Below, piece by piece: positions 7,957 through 15,644 of a stretch of 29,349 bases of DNA. The position numbers and the translations under genes are program-made. The notes beneath the pieces were generated by a model. The model did no database searches and was not told where the DNA came from. It saw nothing but the letters and a program-made list of their open reading frames with translations. Every line of letters begins with the position of its first letter. Position 1 is the first letter of the stretch. This DNA comes from Candidatus Aenigmatarchaeota archaeon. Its GTDB lineage: Archaea; Aenigmatarchaeota; Aenigmatarchaeia; QMZS01. The stretch lies in NCBI GenBank assembly GCA_003663355.1, contig QMZV01000004.1, forward strand, positions 1 through 29,349, in the 5' to 3' direction.

Positions 7957-8680
7957 AGAAATCCTTTTAAATATAGGGAAGAAAAAAGGATTGAAAAATA
8001 GGGAGCATATAGAAAAGGATTATTTTCAGGATAAATTGCTCTATTATATTTTTAAGCTCTCTAACAACCTTGTTTTTAAAGGCGGCACAGCATTGTACAA
8101 GCTTTATAACATGCCAAGATTTTCCGAAGATTTAGATTTTACTCTGCTTGATCCGAAAGAAAATACAGAAGATAAAATCGTAAAAATAGCTGAAAAACTG
8201 GATGCTGAAATAAACATAAAAAAACTTAAAACAAGTCTGCTTTTCAAGTTAAGATTTAATGGAATTCTTACTTCTTACAACACGGTAAGAATAGATGTGA
8301 GTTTGAGAAATAAAGTTTTATTGGGTTTTAATTTAAAAAATTATGTTCCAGATTACATAGACATTAAACCATTCTCTCTTAAGATTTTAAAATTAAAAGA
8401 AATGGTAGCAGAAAAGATTCATTCATTATTGGCAAGAAAGAATGCAAGAGACCTTTACGATTTATTTTTCTTGTTAAGAATTTCAGAGTTTGACAAAAAA
8501 CTTGCAAAAGAAAAATTAAAGATATTTGGGATGAGGTTTAATTCTAATTTGATAAAAAAGCGAATCAATGAAATAAAACCGATATGGGAAGTTGAGTTAA
8601 AACCTTTTGTTCTGGAGGAATTACCTGATTTTAATGTAGTGAAAGATTTCGTAATAAAGAGGTTGGTTAATTCAAGATAA
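7949..8680 (+). CDS. AbiEii-type nucleotidyltransferase toxin
   Basis: 243 aa from the ATG at 7949, preferred over the TTG at 7943. The nucleotidyltransferase core is clear: FKGGTALYKLY (residues 43-53) with the glycine pair, RFSEDLDF (57-64) with two metal-binding Asp, and the late LARKNARDLYDLFFLL motif. Family knowledge: AbiEii proteins transfer nucleotides to RNA targets, in some cases tRNA acceptor stems, and halt growth or abort phage infection. Length is at the short end for the family. Overlap with AbiEi and gene order antitoxin-toxin fit a functional type IV module, here sitting inside the ATPase island. Confidence 0.88.
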   Translation: MDKEILLNIGKKKGLKNREHIEKDYFQDKLLYYIFKLSNNLVFKGGTALYKLYNMPRFSEDLDFTLLDPKENTEDKIVKIAEKLDAEINIKKLKTSLLFKLRFNGILTSYNTVRIDVSLRNKVLLGFNLKNYVPDYIDIKPFSLKILKLKEMVAEKIHSLLARKNARDLYDLFFLLRISEFDKKLAKEKLKIFGMRFNSNLIKKRINEIKPIWEVELKPFVLEELPDFNVVKDFVIKRLVNSR

Positions 8681-8720
8681 TGGCAAAAAAGGTCTTAAAT
8701 TAAGGAAAATTTAATCAATT

Positions 8721-9464
8721 ATGGAAATCTATTATCAGGTTGAAACATTAAAAAACCTAAGACTAAAAGAAAATGAAGCAAAAGCATATTTAACTTTGCT
8801 TACTCTTCAAGAAGCTACTGCAAGTAAACTTGCAAAAGAAATGAAAATAGAGAGAAGGACAGCATACGATTTATTGCAAAAACTTTCAAAGCTTGGATTG
8901 GTTGGATGGATAGAGAAGGAAAGAAAAACATTTTACAGGGCTTCAACCCCTTTAAAATTGCTAGAAATTCTGGAAGAAAGGGAAAATTCTATAAAGAAAA
9001 TTAGGAAAAAATTGATCAAAATTTTACCAACTTTACAAACTATTTCTGAAAGGAAAGAAAAACTAACTGCTCAAATCCTTTTCGGAAAGGAAGGGATAAA
9101 AACCATTTACAACGATGAGTTAAAGGAGAAAAAGCCTGTTTATGTTATCTGCACATCCATTGATAGAACAGAAGATCTTCTTAAACATTTTTTGATTCAA
9201 TTCACAAAGAAAAGGATAAACTTAGGGATAAAAATAAAGATGCTCTCCGTTAAATCACAAGAGAAAATTCTGAAGAAATATAAGCTTTTGGAAGTTAAAT
9301 ACTTGCCGGAAGAATATCTTTCTCCAGCGAGTTTAACAATCTACTCGAACAAACTTGCAATTCATCTATGGAGCGAGGAGCCAATAACAGTTTGGATAGA
9401 AAATGAGGAAGTAGTTAAGCAATTTTTGAAGTATTTTGAGTTGATGTGGAAAATTGCGAAATGA
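8721..9464 (+). CDS. TrmB-family transcriptional regulator
   Basis: 247 aa. The N-terminal TrmB winged helix runs over residues 5-80 (LKENEAKAYLTLLTLQEATASKLAKEMKI and RRTAYDLLQKLSKLGLV). A coiled helix (EERENSIKKIRKKL) is next, then a C-terminal phospholipase-D-like sensor domain (AQILFGKEGIKTIYNDEL, ASLTIYSNKLAIHLW). Family knowledge: TrmB proteins bind sugars or other ligands and control metabolic operons; small members may act locally. It lies 40 bp after the AbiEii gene on the same strand and converges with the 238-aa gene. It is a candidate binder of the dyad promoters nearby, but this is only inferred from proximity. Confidence 0.88.
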   Translation: MEIYYQVETLKNLRLKENEAKAYLTLLTLQEATASKLAKEMKIERRTAYDLLQKLSKLGLVGWIEKERKTFYRASTPLKLLEILEERENSIKKIRKKLIKILPTLQTISERKEKLTAQILFGKEGIKTIYNDELKEKKPVYVICTSIDRTEDLLKHFLIQFTKKRINLGIKIKMLSVKSQEKILKKYKLLEVKYLPEEYLSPASLTIYSNKLAIHLWSEEPITVWIENEEVVKQFLKYFELMWKIAK

Positions 9465-9500
9465 AAAAAATAAAAAATCAAAAAATTGAGGAGGTTTCTT

Positions 9501-10217
9501 TTATTTACTGTTGAGTAAGTTGAGTAACTTGGAAATGGTATCGCAAAGCTCACTTTCTTCTGGTCTTAACTGCAAATCATCTCTATACAATGGATGCTCA
9601 TCAATTATACATTTTATACGATACTCTTCGCGGTCGTAGTCCATATATGCTCGGTTATCGTGATACTTTTCACGCTCATACTGTTGACTTAGATTTGCCA
9701 TAGTCATTAATAAGCGAGTTAATGGTGTTAGATTTTTCTTCTTGATGTTTTCAATAGATTTTTCTATTAACGATGAATCTACCAACCACCTCTCTATTTC
9801 TTTACCATCTGATAGCTTTGTAGTGTCACCACCCATCATTAAAGTTTTCTCTTTCTCATCTTCATACTTTTCTACTTCTCTATGATAACCTCTAAATTCT
9901 TCACTCCACTTATCGTTAGGAGGAATAAACTCAATATTATCGTTGATATCATAATATCTTACGTGGTCATGCCATCCATTATATTCTTGCGTATCGCTTC
10001 CTATCAATGTAAACTCTGCTACACGCGGATACTTTGGTCTTATCTTTACTTCATAAATCACTCTAGTAACAAAAGGTGCATTTTCATACAATTCTCTTTT
10101 GCTCATCCCTGAATTTTCCATTGCTTCTATTTTTTCTTGCATTTCTTTCCAACTTTTTTCTATTTCCTCTTTCCACATCTCCCCTATTTCAGCCCAATCC
10201 ACCATCTTCATCACCAT
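9501..10217 (-). CDS. Unknown hydrophilic 238-aa protein
   Basis: No family recognised. The protein is charged and rich in Glu, Lys, Tyr and Trp, without signal peptide or membrane segment. The N-terminal 35 residues look helical and amphipathic (WAEIGEMWKEEIEKSWKEM). The middle has a His/Tyr/Asp-rich stretch (YNGWHDHVRYYDINDNIEF) and the end a leucine-rich helix. Three in-frame ATGs (10217, 10211, 10205) are possible; 10217 is 26 bp from the TATA centre, favouring a leaderless start. The promoter, dyad and first codons are almost identical to those of the broken gene at 2586-2910, although the proteins are unrelated, so this gene seems to be cargo placed behind a shared promoter cassette. 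Confidence 0.8.
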   Translation of the reverse strand: MVMKMVDWAEIGEMWKEEIEKSWKEMQEKIEAMENSGMSKRELYENAPFVTRVIYEVKIRPKYPRVAEFTLIGSDTQEYNGWHDHVRYYDINDNIEFIPPNDKWSEEFRGYHREVEKYEDEKEKTLMMGGDTTKLSDGKEIERWLVDSSLIEKSIENIKKKNLTPLTRLLMTMANLSQQYEREKYHDNRAYMDYDREEYRIKCIIDEHPLYRDDLQLRPEESELCDTISKLLNLLNSK

Positions 10218-10301
10218 ACTTTATTTTGCCTTCACTACTATTTATAACTTTGTGGTGATGAATGTTACCACACTGCTAAATATTCAGCAACCACTTCCAC
10301 A
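10201..10301. repeat. 101-bp direct repeat, copy B (partner 2900-3000)
   Basis: Second copy of the cassette described for 2900-3000, in the same orientation relative to an upstream ATPase gene (here 10276-11550) and a downstream non-homologous gene. Confidence 0.93.
10239..10271 (-). promoter_or_regulatory. Promoter with dyad operator for the 238-aa gene
   Basis: TATA core at 10239-10247 (- strand TTATAAATA), 26 bp before the ATG at 10217, with the dyad GTGGT-N10-ACCAC at 10252-10271 directly upstream. Identical to the copy near 2950. Confidence 0.72.
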
Positions 10302-11550
10302 ATGGAAAAAATTTTATCTTCTTTCCTTTAATCTTTTCTTCTCCTTCAAAATCCCAGGTTATGCAAAGTAAGTTTTTGCATTTTAACTCTTTACTAATTT
10401 TGAGCAAATTCTCCATTTCTCTTTTTTTAATTTCTTCTATTGTTGAAGCATAGCTTACCTGAATAAGTTCTTTTATCTTTTTTCCTTCTTTAACCACAAA
10501 ATCTATTTCTGGATCATAATGGTAATATACTTCCTTCCCGGCCTTTTTAAGCTCAAGAAAAACCACATTCTCCATTAATCTCCCAAAATCCTCTGAAAAT
10601 CTGAATCCAACAGCATTGGAAAGTCCTGTATCAATGGAGTAAACCTTTTTCGGCAACTTTTCTTGGGTTTTTAATGAATAAGAAAACGCTGGCAAGAAAA
10701 AGCATGCAAAAGCCTCCTGAAGATAGGAAGAATATCTCTCCACGGTATGCAAAGGCATTTCAAGGAATTTTGAAACAGAGTTATAGGTTATCTTTTTTCC
10801 GGAATTAGAAAGATAAAAGGAAGCAAGATTTCTTAACTTGTCTATTCTCTTTATCTCATGTCTTTCAGCAACATCCTTTACTATTATTGTTTCAAAATAA
10901 GAGCGAAGCAAATCTATGTCCCTTGTTAAAACATATTTCGGGAACCCTCCTACCTTTATGTATTCATTGAGTTTGCTCAAAATCTTCCTTCTGTTTGCTA
11001 TAATTTCTTTTTCCGATGTAAAAGAAAGATTTTCAAATATCAAAAATTCTTTGAAAGAGAGCGGATAAATGTTTAACTCTATGTATCTGCCAGAGAGTAA
11101 AGAAGCGTATTCCTTGCTCAATAATTTTGAGGAGGAACCAGTTACTATAACACAAGATTTGTCCCTCTCACTCAAAGTTCTTACAAATCTTTCCCATCCT
11201 TCTATAGAATGAGCTTCATCAAGAAAAAGATAGGGTTTTTTCTTCGGGTGCATGTACTCTAAATAAGTATTCCATATTTCTTCAAGTAATTTTAACTTCT
11301 TGCTCTTCCATCTGTAATCCTCAAAATCAACAATTAAAATTCTTTCCTTTTCTGCTTTGAGAGATTTTGCGAATTGTTTTAGAATTGTGGATTTTCCGCA
11401 TCTCCTTACCCCGGAAAGAACTAAAATTTCTTCAGTTCTAATCTTTTGGTTTATTAGAGAAAGATAATCTTCTCTCTTTATCCCAGTTTCAATCTCCTTA
11501 AACCAGAAATTTGTGTCTGACAATATCTCAAATATTTCTTCTTTTCTCAT
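10276..11550 (-). CDS. AAA+ ATPase with DUF4143 domain, paralog 4
   Basis: 424 aa. Walker A is SGVRRCGKS, Walker B PYLFLDEAHSIEGWERF, sensor VIVTGSSSKLLS, then LLSGRY. The C-terminal half has PEIDFVVKEG, IKELIQVS and the tail FPLWKWLLNI. The body is closest in pattern to paralog 3, but the last ~100 nt match paralog 2 nearly base for base, and its final 25 nt plus the downstream promoter match paralog 1. This mosaic pattern points to recombination among 3' ends. Its own promoter has an inverted repeat flanking the TATA box (11560-11590). As in the other paralogs, the E-x-K of PD-(D/E)XK enzymes is replaced, here by QVS. Confidence 0.9.
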   Translation of the reverse strand: MRKEEIFEILSDTNFWFKEIETGIKREDYLSLINQKIRTEEILVLSGVRRCGKSTILKQFAKSLKAEKERILIVDFEDYRWKSKKLKLLEEIWNTYLEYMHPKKKPYLFLDEAHSIEGWERFVRTLSERDKSCVIVTGSSSKLLSKEYASLLSGRYIELNIYPLSFKEFLIFENLSFTSEKEIIANRRKILSKLNEYIKVGGFPKYVLTRDIDLLRSYFETIIVKDVAERHEIKRIDKLRNLASFYLSNSGKKITYNSVSKFLEMPLHTVERYSSYLQEAFACFFLPAFSYSLKTQEKLPKKVYSIDTGLSNAVGFRFSEDFGRLMENVVFLELKKAGKEVYYHYDPEIDFVVKEGKKIKELIQVSYASTIEEIKKREMENLLKISKELKCKNLLCITWDFEGEEKIKGKKIKFFPLWKWLLNI

Positions 11551-11559
11551 AATCCATAT

Positions 11560-11590
11560 ATGAGTTGAAAAATATATAAAAGTAACTCAT
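11560..11590 (-). promoter_or_regulatory. TATA box bracketed by an inverted repeat, promoter of ATPase paralog 4
   Basis: The arms ATGAGTT (11560-11566) and AACTCAT (11584-11590) extend to 10 of 11 matches with the flanking ATAy. They enclose a TATA element (- strand TTTTATATATTTTT) centred about 25 bp upstream of the ATG at 11550. A dimeric regulator bound here would cover the core promoter. Confidence 0.7.
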
Positions 11591-11596
11591 GTATAA

Positions 11597-11720
11597 TTAA
11601 AAATCAGGTAGCCGTTTCCACAAAGGAATAAATTTTATCTTCTTTCCCTCTGGAGTCCCAAGTTATGCAAAGCAAATCTTTAGATTTCAGCAATTCACTA
11701 GCTTTAATCAAATTTTCTGC
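11597..11720 (-). pseudogene. C-terminal remnant of a fifth DUF4143 ATPase
   Basis: The - strand reading NLIKASELLKSKDLLCITWD matches the conserved ATPase stretch (for example ALIKASEELKCKNLLCITWD in paralog 3). After that a short deletion shifts the frame; in the next frame KKIKFIPLWK continues the conserved tail and ends RLPDF with a stop at 11597. The upstream ~80% of the gene is gone. It directly precedes the dyad promoter of paralog 4. Confidence 0.82.
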
Positions 11721-11801
11721 TAAGTAGAACATACTCCCTCTTAGATAATTTTTTTCCAAATAAGTAACTGATTTTGTTACTATAAACAAAATAAAAAAAT
11801 T

Positions 11802-13274
11802 TTAGAGTAGATTTAATCTTGCAACCCTTGCTGTAATTACTCTGCTCATAGTGCTCTGTCTTTTTATTCTTTTTATCCTGTTTGCTAATACAATATCTCC
11901 AATGACATTCTCTATCCAATTTGCAAAATCATTTTTCTCTTCATTTACATGATGTAGAAAAGTTTCTGGATCAAGTTTTTTAATTTCTCTTGCAAGTTCT
12001 TCCAAACTGCAAATTATCTTGCCATTTCTGCAATAAAATTCTTTGCCTTCCTCCACCCTTCTCAAAAAATTCTTATCCATATAATTAGTTTTTATTTTTT
12101 TATTAATTTCTAATTTTAATTTTAAATCGTTCAGAATGTTCATAAATATAATAAAAGCATCATAGGGGCTTCTGTATGGATTGAAATATTTGTGTACATC
12201 TCCATCAGCAAACCATTTTGTGCACATATAATAAAGATGGTCAGCAGTTTGCAATTTTCTCCAATTATCTATTAGTTTTCTGTCTCCATATTTTAAAATT
12301 TCTTTTTCTAAACTGTAAAGTTCAGATGAGGCAGCTTTTTGCATTCTGTTTCCAATCCATGCACTTAAGTCTCTTTCTGTATCTGCCCAAGAAACAATAT
12401 TTGGGAAATCTATTTCGGCAACAGGTTTGTATTTCTTTATGGTTTCAGTTGGAGTTAAAAATTCATCCCCATTCTTTAACACCTTTAATGGGAAATGTTT
12501 TAGAAATTCAAAAATTCCGGTTTCTTTCCATTGATGTTCTCCAAAAGTTTCATAATCCATGAACAAATTTATTATATTTCCATTTCCGTTATGTTTATTT
12601 ATCCAATTTGAAAATTTATCCGCTGTTAATGGCCATCCTTCCCATTTTCTTTCAGAAAATCTAAAGGCGATATCATCACTCAATTTATAGTGTTTAAGCA
12701 AAACACATATATTGCTGTCTTTTCCCTTATAAACAAAACATGGGCTTCTCCATTCAAGGACTTTATCCCATCCTTCAGCAAGAATTCCTTTATAACCCAA
12801 TCTCTCTACAAATTTTCCGATTTCATTCTGATATACTAATTCGGTATTTCTGAAAATTTTTGGTTTAATTCCAAAAACTTCTTTTAATTTTTTTTCCTGT
12901 TTTTTTATTTGTCTTTTAAATTCACTTAAAGAAAATACTGAAGCAAGAGAATGGTAATATGTTTCTCCAACTAAATCGCAACAACCAGTATCTACTATCT
13001 TTTTAAAACTTTCCAAAACTTTTGGATAATTCTCAAGTTGTTCAAGCAGGACCCCGGTTATCGAAAAACTAACTTTAAATTTTCCATCTGTCTTGTGTAT
13101 TAAATCAAGCAAAATCTGGTTTGTCGGAAGATAACTTTTTTTTATTATTCTCTCAAGATACATTCTGTTTCTTTCTTCATCAAAATAATTTTTTTCTTTT
13201 CCTATATCAAAAATTCTGAAATTTTTCAGCCTGAATGGTTGATGAACATGCAAATAGAAACAGACCGAAACCAT
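11802..13274 (-). CDS. GH57 family glycoside hydrolase (alpha-amylase / glucanotransferase type)
   Basis: 490 aa. The GH57 regions are all visible: HVHQP (9-13), GETYYHS (103-109), FRNTEL with the catalytic nucleophile Glu145, MDYETFGEH with the acid/base Asp240, and WADTERDLSAWIGN (297-309). A C-terminal extension with HHVNEEKNDFANWIENVIGD (about 435-460) looks like the DUF5752 domain found with archaeal sugar enzymes. Family knowledge: GH57 enzymes hydrolyse, transfer or branch alpha-1,4-glucans; the exact activity cannot be read from sequence. No signal peptide, so it acts in the cytoplasm on storage glucan. The start is 1 base after the stop of the GT4 gene, indicating one operon. Confidence 0.9.
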   Translation of the reverse strand: MVSVCFYLHVHQPFRLKNFRIFDIGKEKNYFDEERNRMYLERIIKKSYLPTNQILLDLIHKTDGKFKVSFSITGVLLEQLENYPKVLESFKKIVDTGCCDLVGETYYHSLASVFSLSEFKRQIKKQEKKLKEVFGIKPKIFRNTELVYQNEIGKFVERLGYKGILAEGWDKVLEWRSPCFVYKGKDSNICVLLKHYKLSDDIAFRFSERKWEGWPLTADKFSNWINKHNGNGNIINLFMDYETFGEHQWKETGIFEFLKHFPLKVLKNGDEFLTPTETIKKYKPVAEIDFPNIVSWADTERDLSAWIGNRMQKAASSELYSLEKEILKYGDRKLIDNWRKLQTADHLYYMCTKWFADGDVHKYFNPYRSPYDAFIIFMNILNDLKLKLEINKKIKTNYMDKNFLRRVEEGKEFYCRNGKIICSLEELAREIKKLDPETFLHHVNEEKNDFANWIENVIGDIVLANRIKRIKRQSTMSRVITARVARLNLL

Positions 13275-13275
13275 A

Positions 13276-14445
13276 TTATCTAAGCAAAGAATTATAAATA
13301 TTCAAAACATGTGAAGCTTGTTTTTTCCAGGATATTTTTTCTAAATCACGATAAGCATTTTCAGTAATTTCCATTCTTGCAGGTTCATATTCCAGAACAG
13401 AAATCATCTTGTTTGCAATTTCATCAACATCCCAAAAATCAACTTCAAGACAGTTGTTAAAAATCTCTTTTACTCCGCAATTTTTTGAAATAATAACAGG
13501 AATTCCATTTGAAGCAGCTTCTAAAACCGTGATTCCAAAAGGCTCTGATACAGAGGGAAGAACATACAAGTCTGCTATTTCATAAATTTTTTCAACTTCA
13601 TCCTCTTTTAATCTTCCTGTAAACAAAATTTTATCTCCTATGCCAAGATTGCATGATAAATCAATCATCTCTGGCAATAGTTCTCCTGAACCAGCCATAA
13701 CAAACAAAACATCTTTTTTATAATCTAAAACTTTTTTAGCAGCTCTTATAAAATAATCCGGACCTTTGTGCAAAGACAATCTTCCAAAAAAAAGAATTAT
13801 CTTCTTTCTTTTGCTTTTTTTGTTTTTCTTCTCTCCATTAAATTCTATTGCATTATGCACAACTTCTATTTTGTCTTTGCTAATTCCATAACCTTCTACT
13901 ATTTTGTTTTTTGTATAATTTGATACAGCAATAATCTTGTCTGCTTTTTCAAAGGCATTTAATTCTATGTTATAAACAAAAGGATTGCATCCTCCGCAAC
14001 CTCTATCAAGTTCTGTTGTGTGCACATGCAAAATTAATTTTTTTCCAGAAAACTTTTTTGTTTCTATCCCTGCTGGAAATGTCATCCAATCATGGCAATG
14101 GATTATATCAAAATCTTCCTGTTTTGCAATTTCAACTCCTCTTTTTGTGAATCTGTTAATTTCATCTCTTAGATTAACATAAATTTTTGATTCTTCTTCT
14201 AATTGATATTGATAACTTCTCTCATTTAAATAAGGAGTTAAAAAAGTTTTAATTCCTTTAATTGAAATAAGATTTGTCGGAATTATTTTTAGATTATTGC
14301 TCTTTCCTCTGATTGGTAGAATCAAAGATATTTTTACTCCTAAATCTGCTAAAGCATTTGATAAATGATAAGTGACTTTTCCCAATCCGCCAACAGTATG
14401 AGGAGGAAATTCCCAACCGAACATTAAAACTTTTATATCCTTCAT
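13276..14445 (-). CDS. GT4/GT5-like glycosyltransferase (glycogen/starch synthase-like)
   Basis: 389 aa with a GT-B fold. The N-terminal domain begins GWEFPPHTVGGLGKVTYHL, the typical glucan synthase glycine loop, and has DIIHCHDWMTFPAG and the HVHTTE segment. The C-terminal domain has FFGRLSLHKGPDYFIRA and VSEPFGITVLEAASNG with the nucleotide-sugar-binding Glu. Family knowledge: this subgroup includes archaeal glycogen synthases and other GT4 enzymes using UDP- or ADP-glucose. A role in making the alpha-glucan degraded by the neighbouring GH57 and debranching enzymes is inferred from context. It is first in the leftward operon and divergent from the debranching gene. Confidence 0.88.
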   Translation of the reverse strand: MKDIKVLMFGWEFPPHTVGGLGKVTYHLSNALADLGVKISLILPIRGKSNNLKIIPTNLISIKGIKTFLTPYLNERSYQYQLEEESKIYVNLRDEINRFTKRGVEIAKQEDFDIIHCHDWMTFPAGIETKKFSGKKLILHVHTTELDRGCGGCNPFVYNIELNAFEKADKIIAVSNYTKNKIVEGYGISKDKIEVVHNAIEFNGEKKNKKSKRKKIILFFGRLSLHKGPDYFIRAAKKVLDYKKDVLFVMAGSGELLPEMIDLSCNLGIGDKILFTGRLKEDEVEKIYEIADLYVLPSVSEPFGITVLEAASNGIPVIISKNCGVKEIFNNCLEVDFWDVDEIANKMISVLEYEPARMEITENAYRDLEKISWKKQASHVLNIYNSLLR

Positions 14446-14472
14446 ATATTAAATTGCTCTTAAAGTTAAATT
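14446..14472. promoter_or_regulatory. 27-bp divergent promoter of the glucan locus
   Basis: Only 27 bp separate the two start codons. An AT-rich TATA-like TATATTAAAT (about 14445-14454) lies 23 bp before the + strand ATG; a - strand element TTTAACTTTAA is at about 14457-14467. The two core promoters must overlap. Confidence 0.5.
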
Positions 14473-15642
14473 ATGCCGGAAATTTTTGTGCAGAAAGCAA
14501 AAGAAATAATTCTTAAAAATGAAATTCAAATTGGAATTAAAGCTGGGGATTATTATCCGGACTTTTGGGTTAGAGATGCTTTAATTTCTTCCTTAGGTAT
14601 GAGTCTTTCAGGAGATGAAAAACTTGTAGAATTGGCAAGAAGGTCAATAGATATGAGTTCAAAATATCAAAAATTTACAGGGCAGATTCCAAACAAAATT
14701 TCTCAGGATGAAAAAAAAGTTTGCTTTGGTGAGGGTGGTTGTGTTGATTCAAGTTTGTGGTATGTAATTGCTGTTTTAAATTTTTTCAATGTAACAAAAG
14801 ATTTAAATTTTTTAAAGAAACATTATAATAAAATAAATAAAGCTGTTAACTGGGTTCTTTCTTTAGACCAAAACAATGACTGGCTGATTGAAACAAATGA
14901 AGGTTCTGATTGGATGGATTTACTTTTGAGGAGCGGAAGGGTTCTTTATGACAATGTTCTGCTTTATAAAGCCTTAATAGATGCTGACAATATAAACAAG
15001 ATTTTTGGAAAAGAAGAGAGATTTAAGTTTATTGCAGAAAATCTAAAAGAATCAATAAATCTCTTTTTCTGGCCAACAGAGAAAAATTTAAACAAGATAA
15101 AGGAAAAATATTTATTTACCGGAATTGAAAAAGATGTAGAAACTGTTTTGAAGAATTTAAAAGGAGATAGAGAATTTTATCTTGCTGATCTTGGCTTTAG
15201 GAAATTTGATCCAAGATTTGATTCACTTGCGAATTTACTTGCAGTTTTGTTTGATGTCGCAGATGAAAATAAAAAAATGAAAATTCTTAACCATATTGAA
15301 AATGAAAAAATTAATGAACCTTATCCATTAAAAGTTTTGCATCCGCCAATATCAAAATATGATCCTTTCTGGAATTTTTATTTCAGGTGGTCCGAGTTGC
15401 CTTATTTGCAGGAACCAGGAAATTATCATAATGGAGGAATCTGGCCTTTTGTTGGCGGTTTTTATGTTGCAACTCTAAAAAAAGAAAAAAAACCTTATGA
15501 AAAAGAGTTTGATAAATTAATTGAAAGTTGCAAATTGGGGAATTGGAGATTTTCTGAATGGTTGAATTCAAATGGAAAGATAACGGGGTCTGCAAACCAG
15601 AGCTGGAGTTCTGCAATGTTACTTTATGCTTATTATATTTAG
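14473..15642 (+). CDS. Amylo-alpha-1,6-glucosidase / glycogen debranching-type (alpha/alpha)6-barrel hydrolase
   Basis: 389 aa with an all-helical six-hairpin pattern. Key stretches are YYPDFWVRDALISSLG (substrate-site Asp near the N-terminus), GSDWMDLLLRSGR, FRKFDPRFDSLANLLAV, PGNYHNGGIWPFVGGFYV and the C-terminal NQSWSSAMLLYAYY. These fit GDE_C/GH63-GH100-like enzymes. Family knowledge: such proteins remove alpha-1,6 branches or trim glucans. It is shorter than eukaryotic or bacterial debranching enzymes and lacks the extra N-terminal beta domain, as expected for archaeal single-domain forms. Neutral invertase-like activity cannot be excluded. The next gene starts 2 bases after its stop. 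Confidence 0.82.
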   Translation: MPEIFVQKAKEIILKNEIQIGIKAGDYYPDFWVRDALISSLGMSLSGDEKLVELARRSIDMSSKYQKFTGQIPNKISQDEKKVCFGEGGCVDSSLWYVIAVLNFFNVTKDLNFLKKHYNKINKAVNWVLSLDQNNDWLIETNEGSDWMDLLLRSGRVLYDNVLLYKALIDADNINKIFGKEERFKFIAENLKESINLFFWPTEKNLNKIKEKYLFTGIEKDVETVLKNLKGDREFYLADLGFRKFDPRFDSLANLLAVLFDVADENKKMKILNHIENEKINEPYPLKVLHPPISKYDPFWNFYFRWSELPYLQEPGNYHNGGIWPFVGGFYVATLKKEKKPYEKEFDKLIESCKLGNWRFSEWLNSNGKITGSANQSWSSAMLLYAYYI

Positions 15643-15644
15643 TT

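Noticed and set aside
10076..10371. + strand ORFs across the 238-aa gene start and repeat copy B
   Set aside because: Antisense shadows of the 238-aa gene and the ATPase tail; the protein content is Phe/Ser/Ile-rich.
11704..11919. 71-codon - strand ORF overlapping the GH57 3' end
   Set aside because: Out of frame with GH57, no promoter, no recognisable pattern.
12218..12562. 114-codon + strand ORF inside the GH57 gene
   Set aside because: Antisense shadow; the GH57 frame contains all catalytic motifs across this interval.
15558..15644. 29-codon N-terminal extension of the second GT4
   Set aside because: GT4 proteins start at the MRIAYFVWEYPP strand; the extension only overlaps the debranching gene, and an ATG with 2-bp operon spacing is available.
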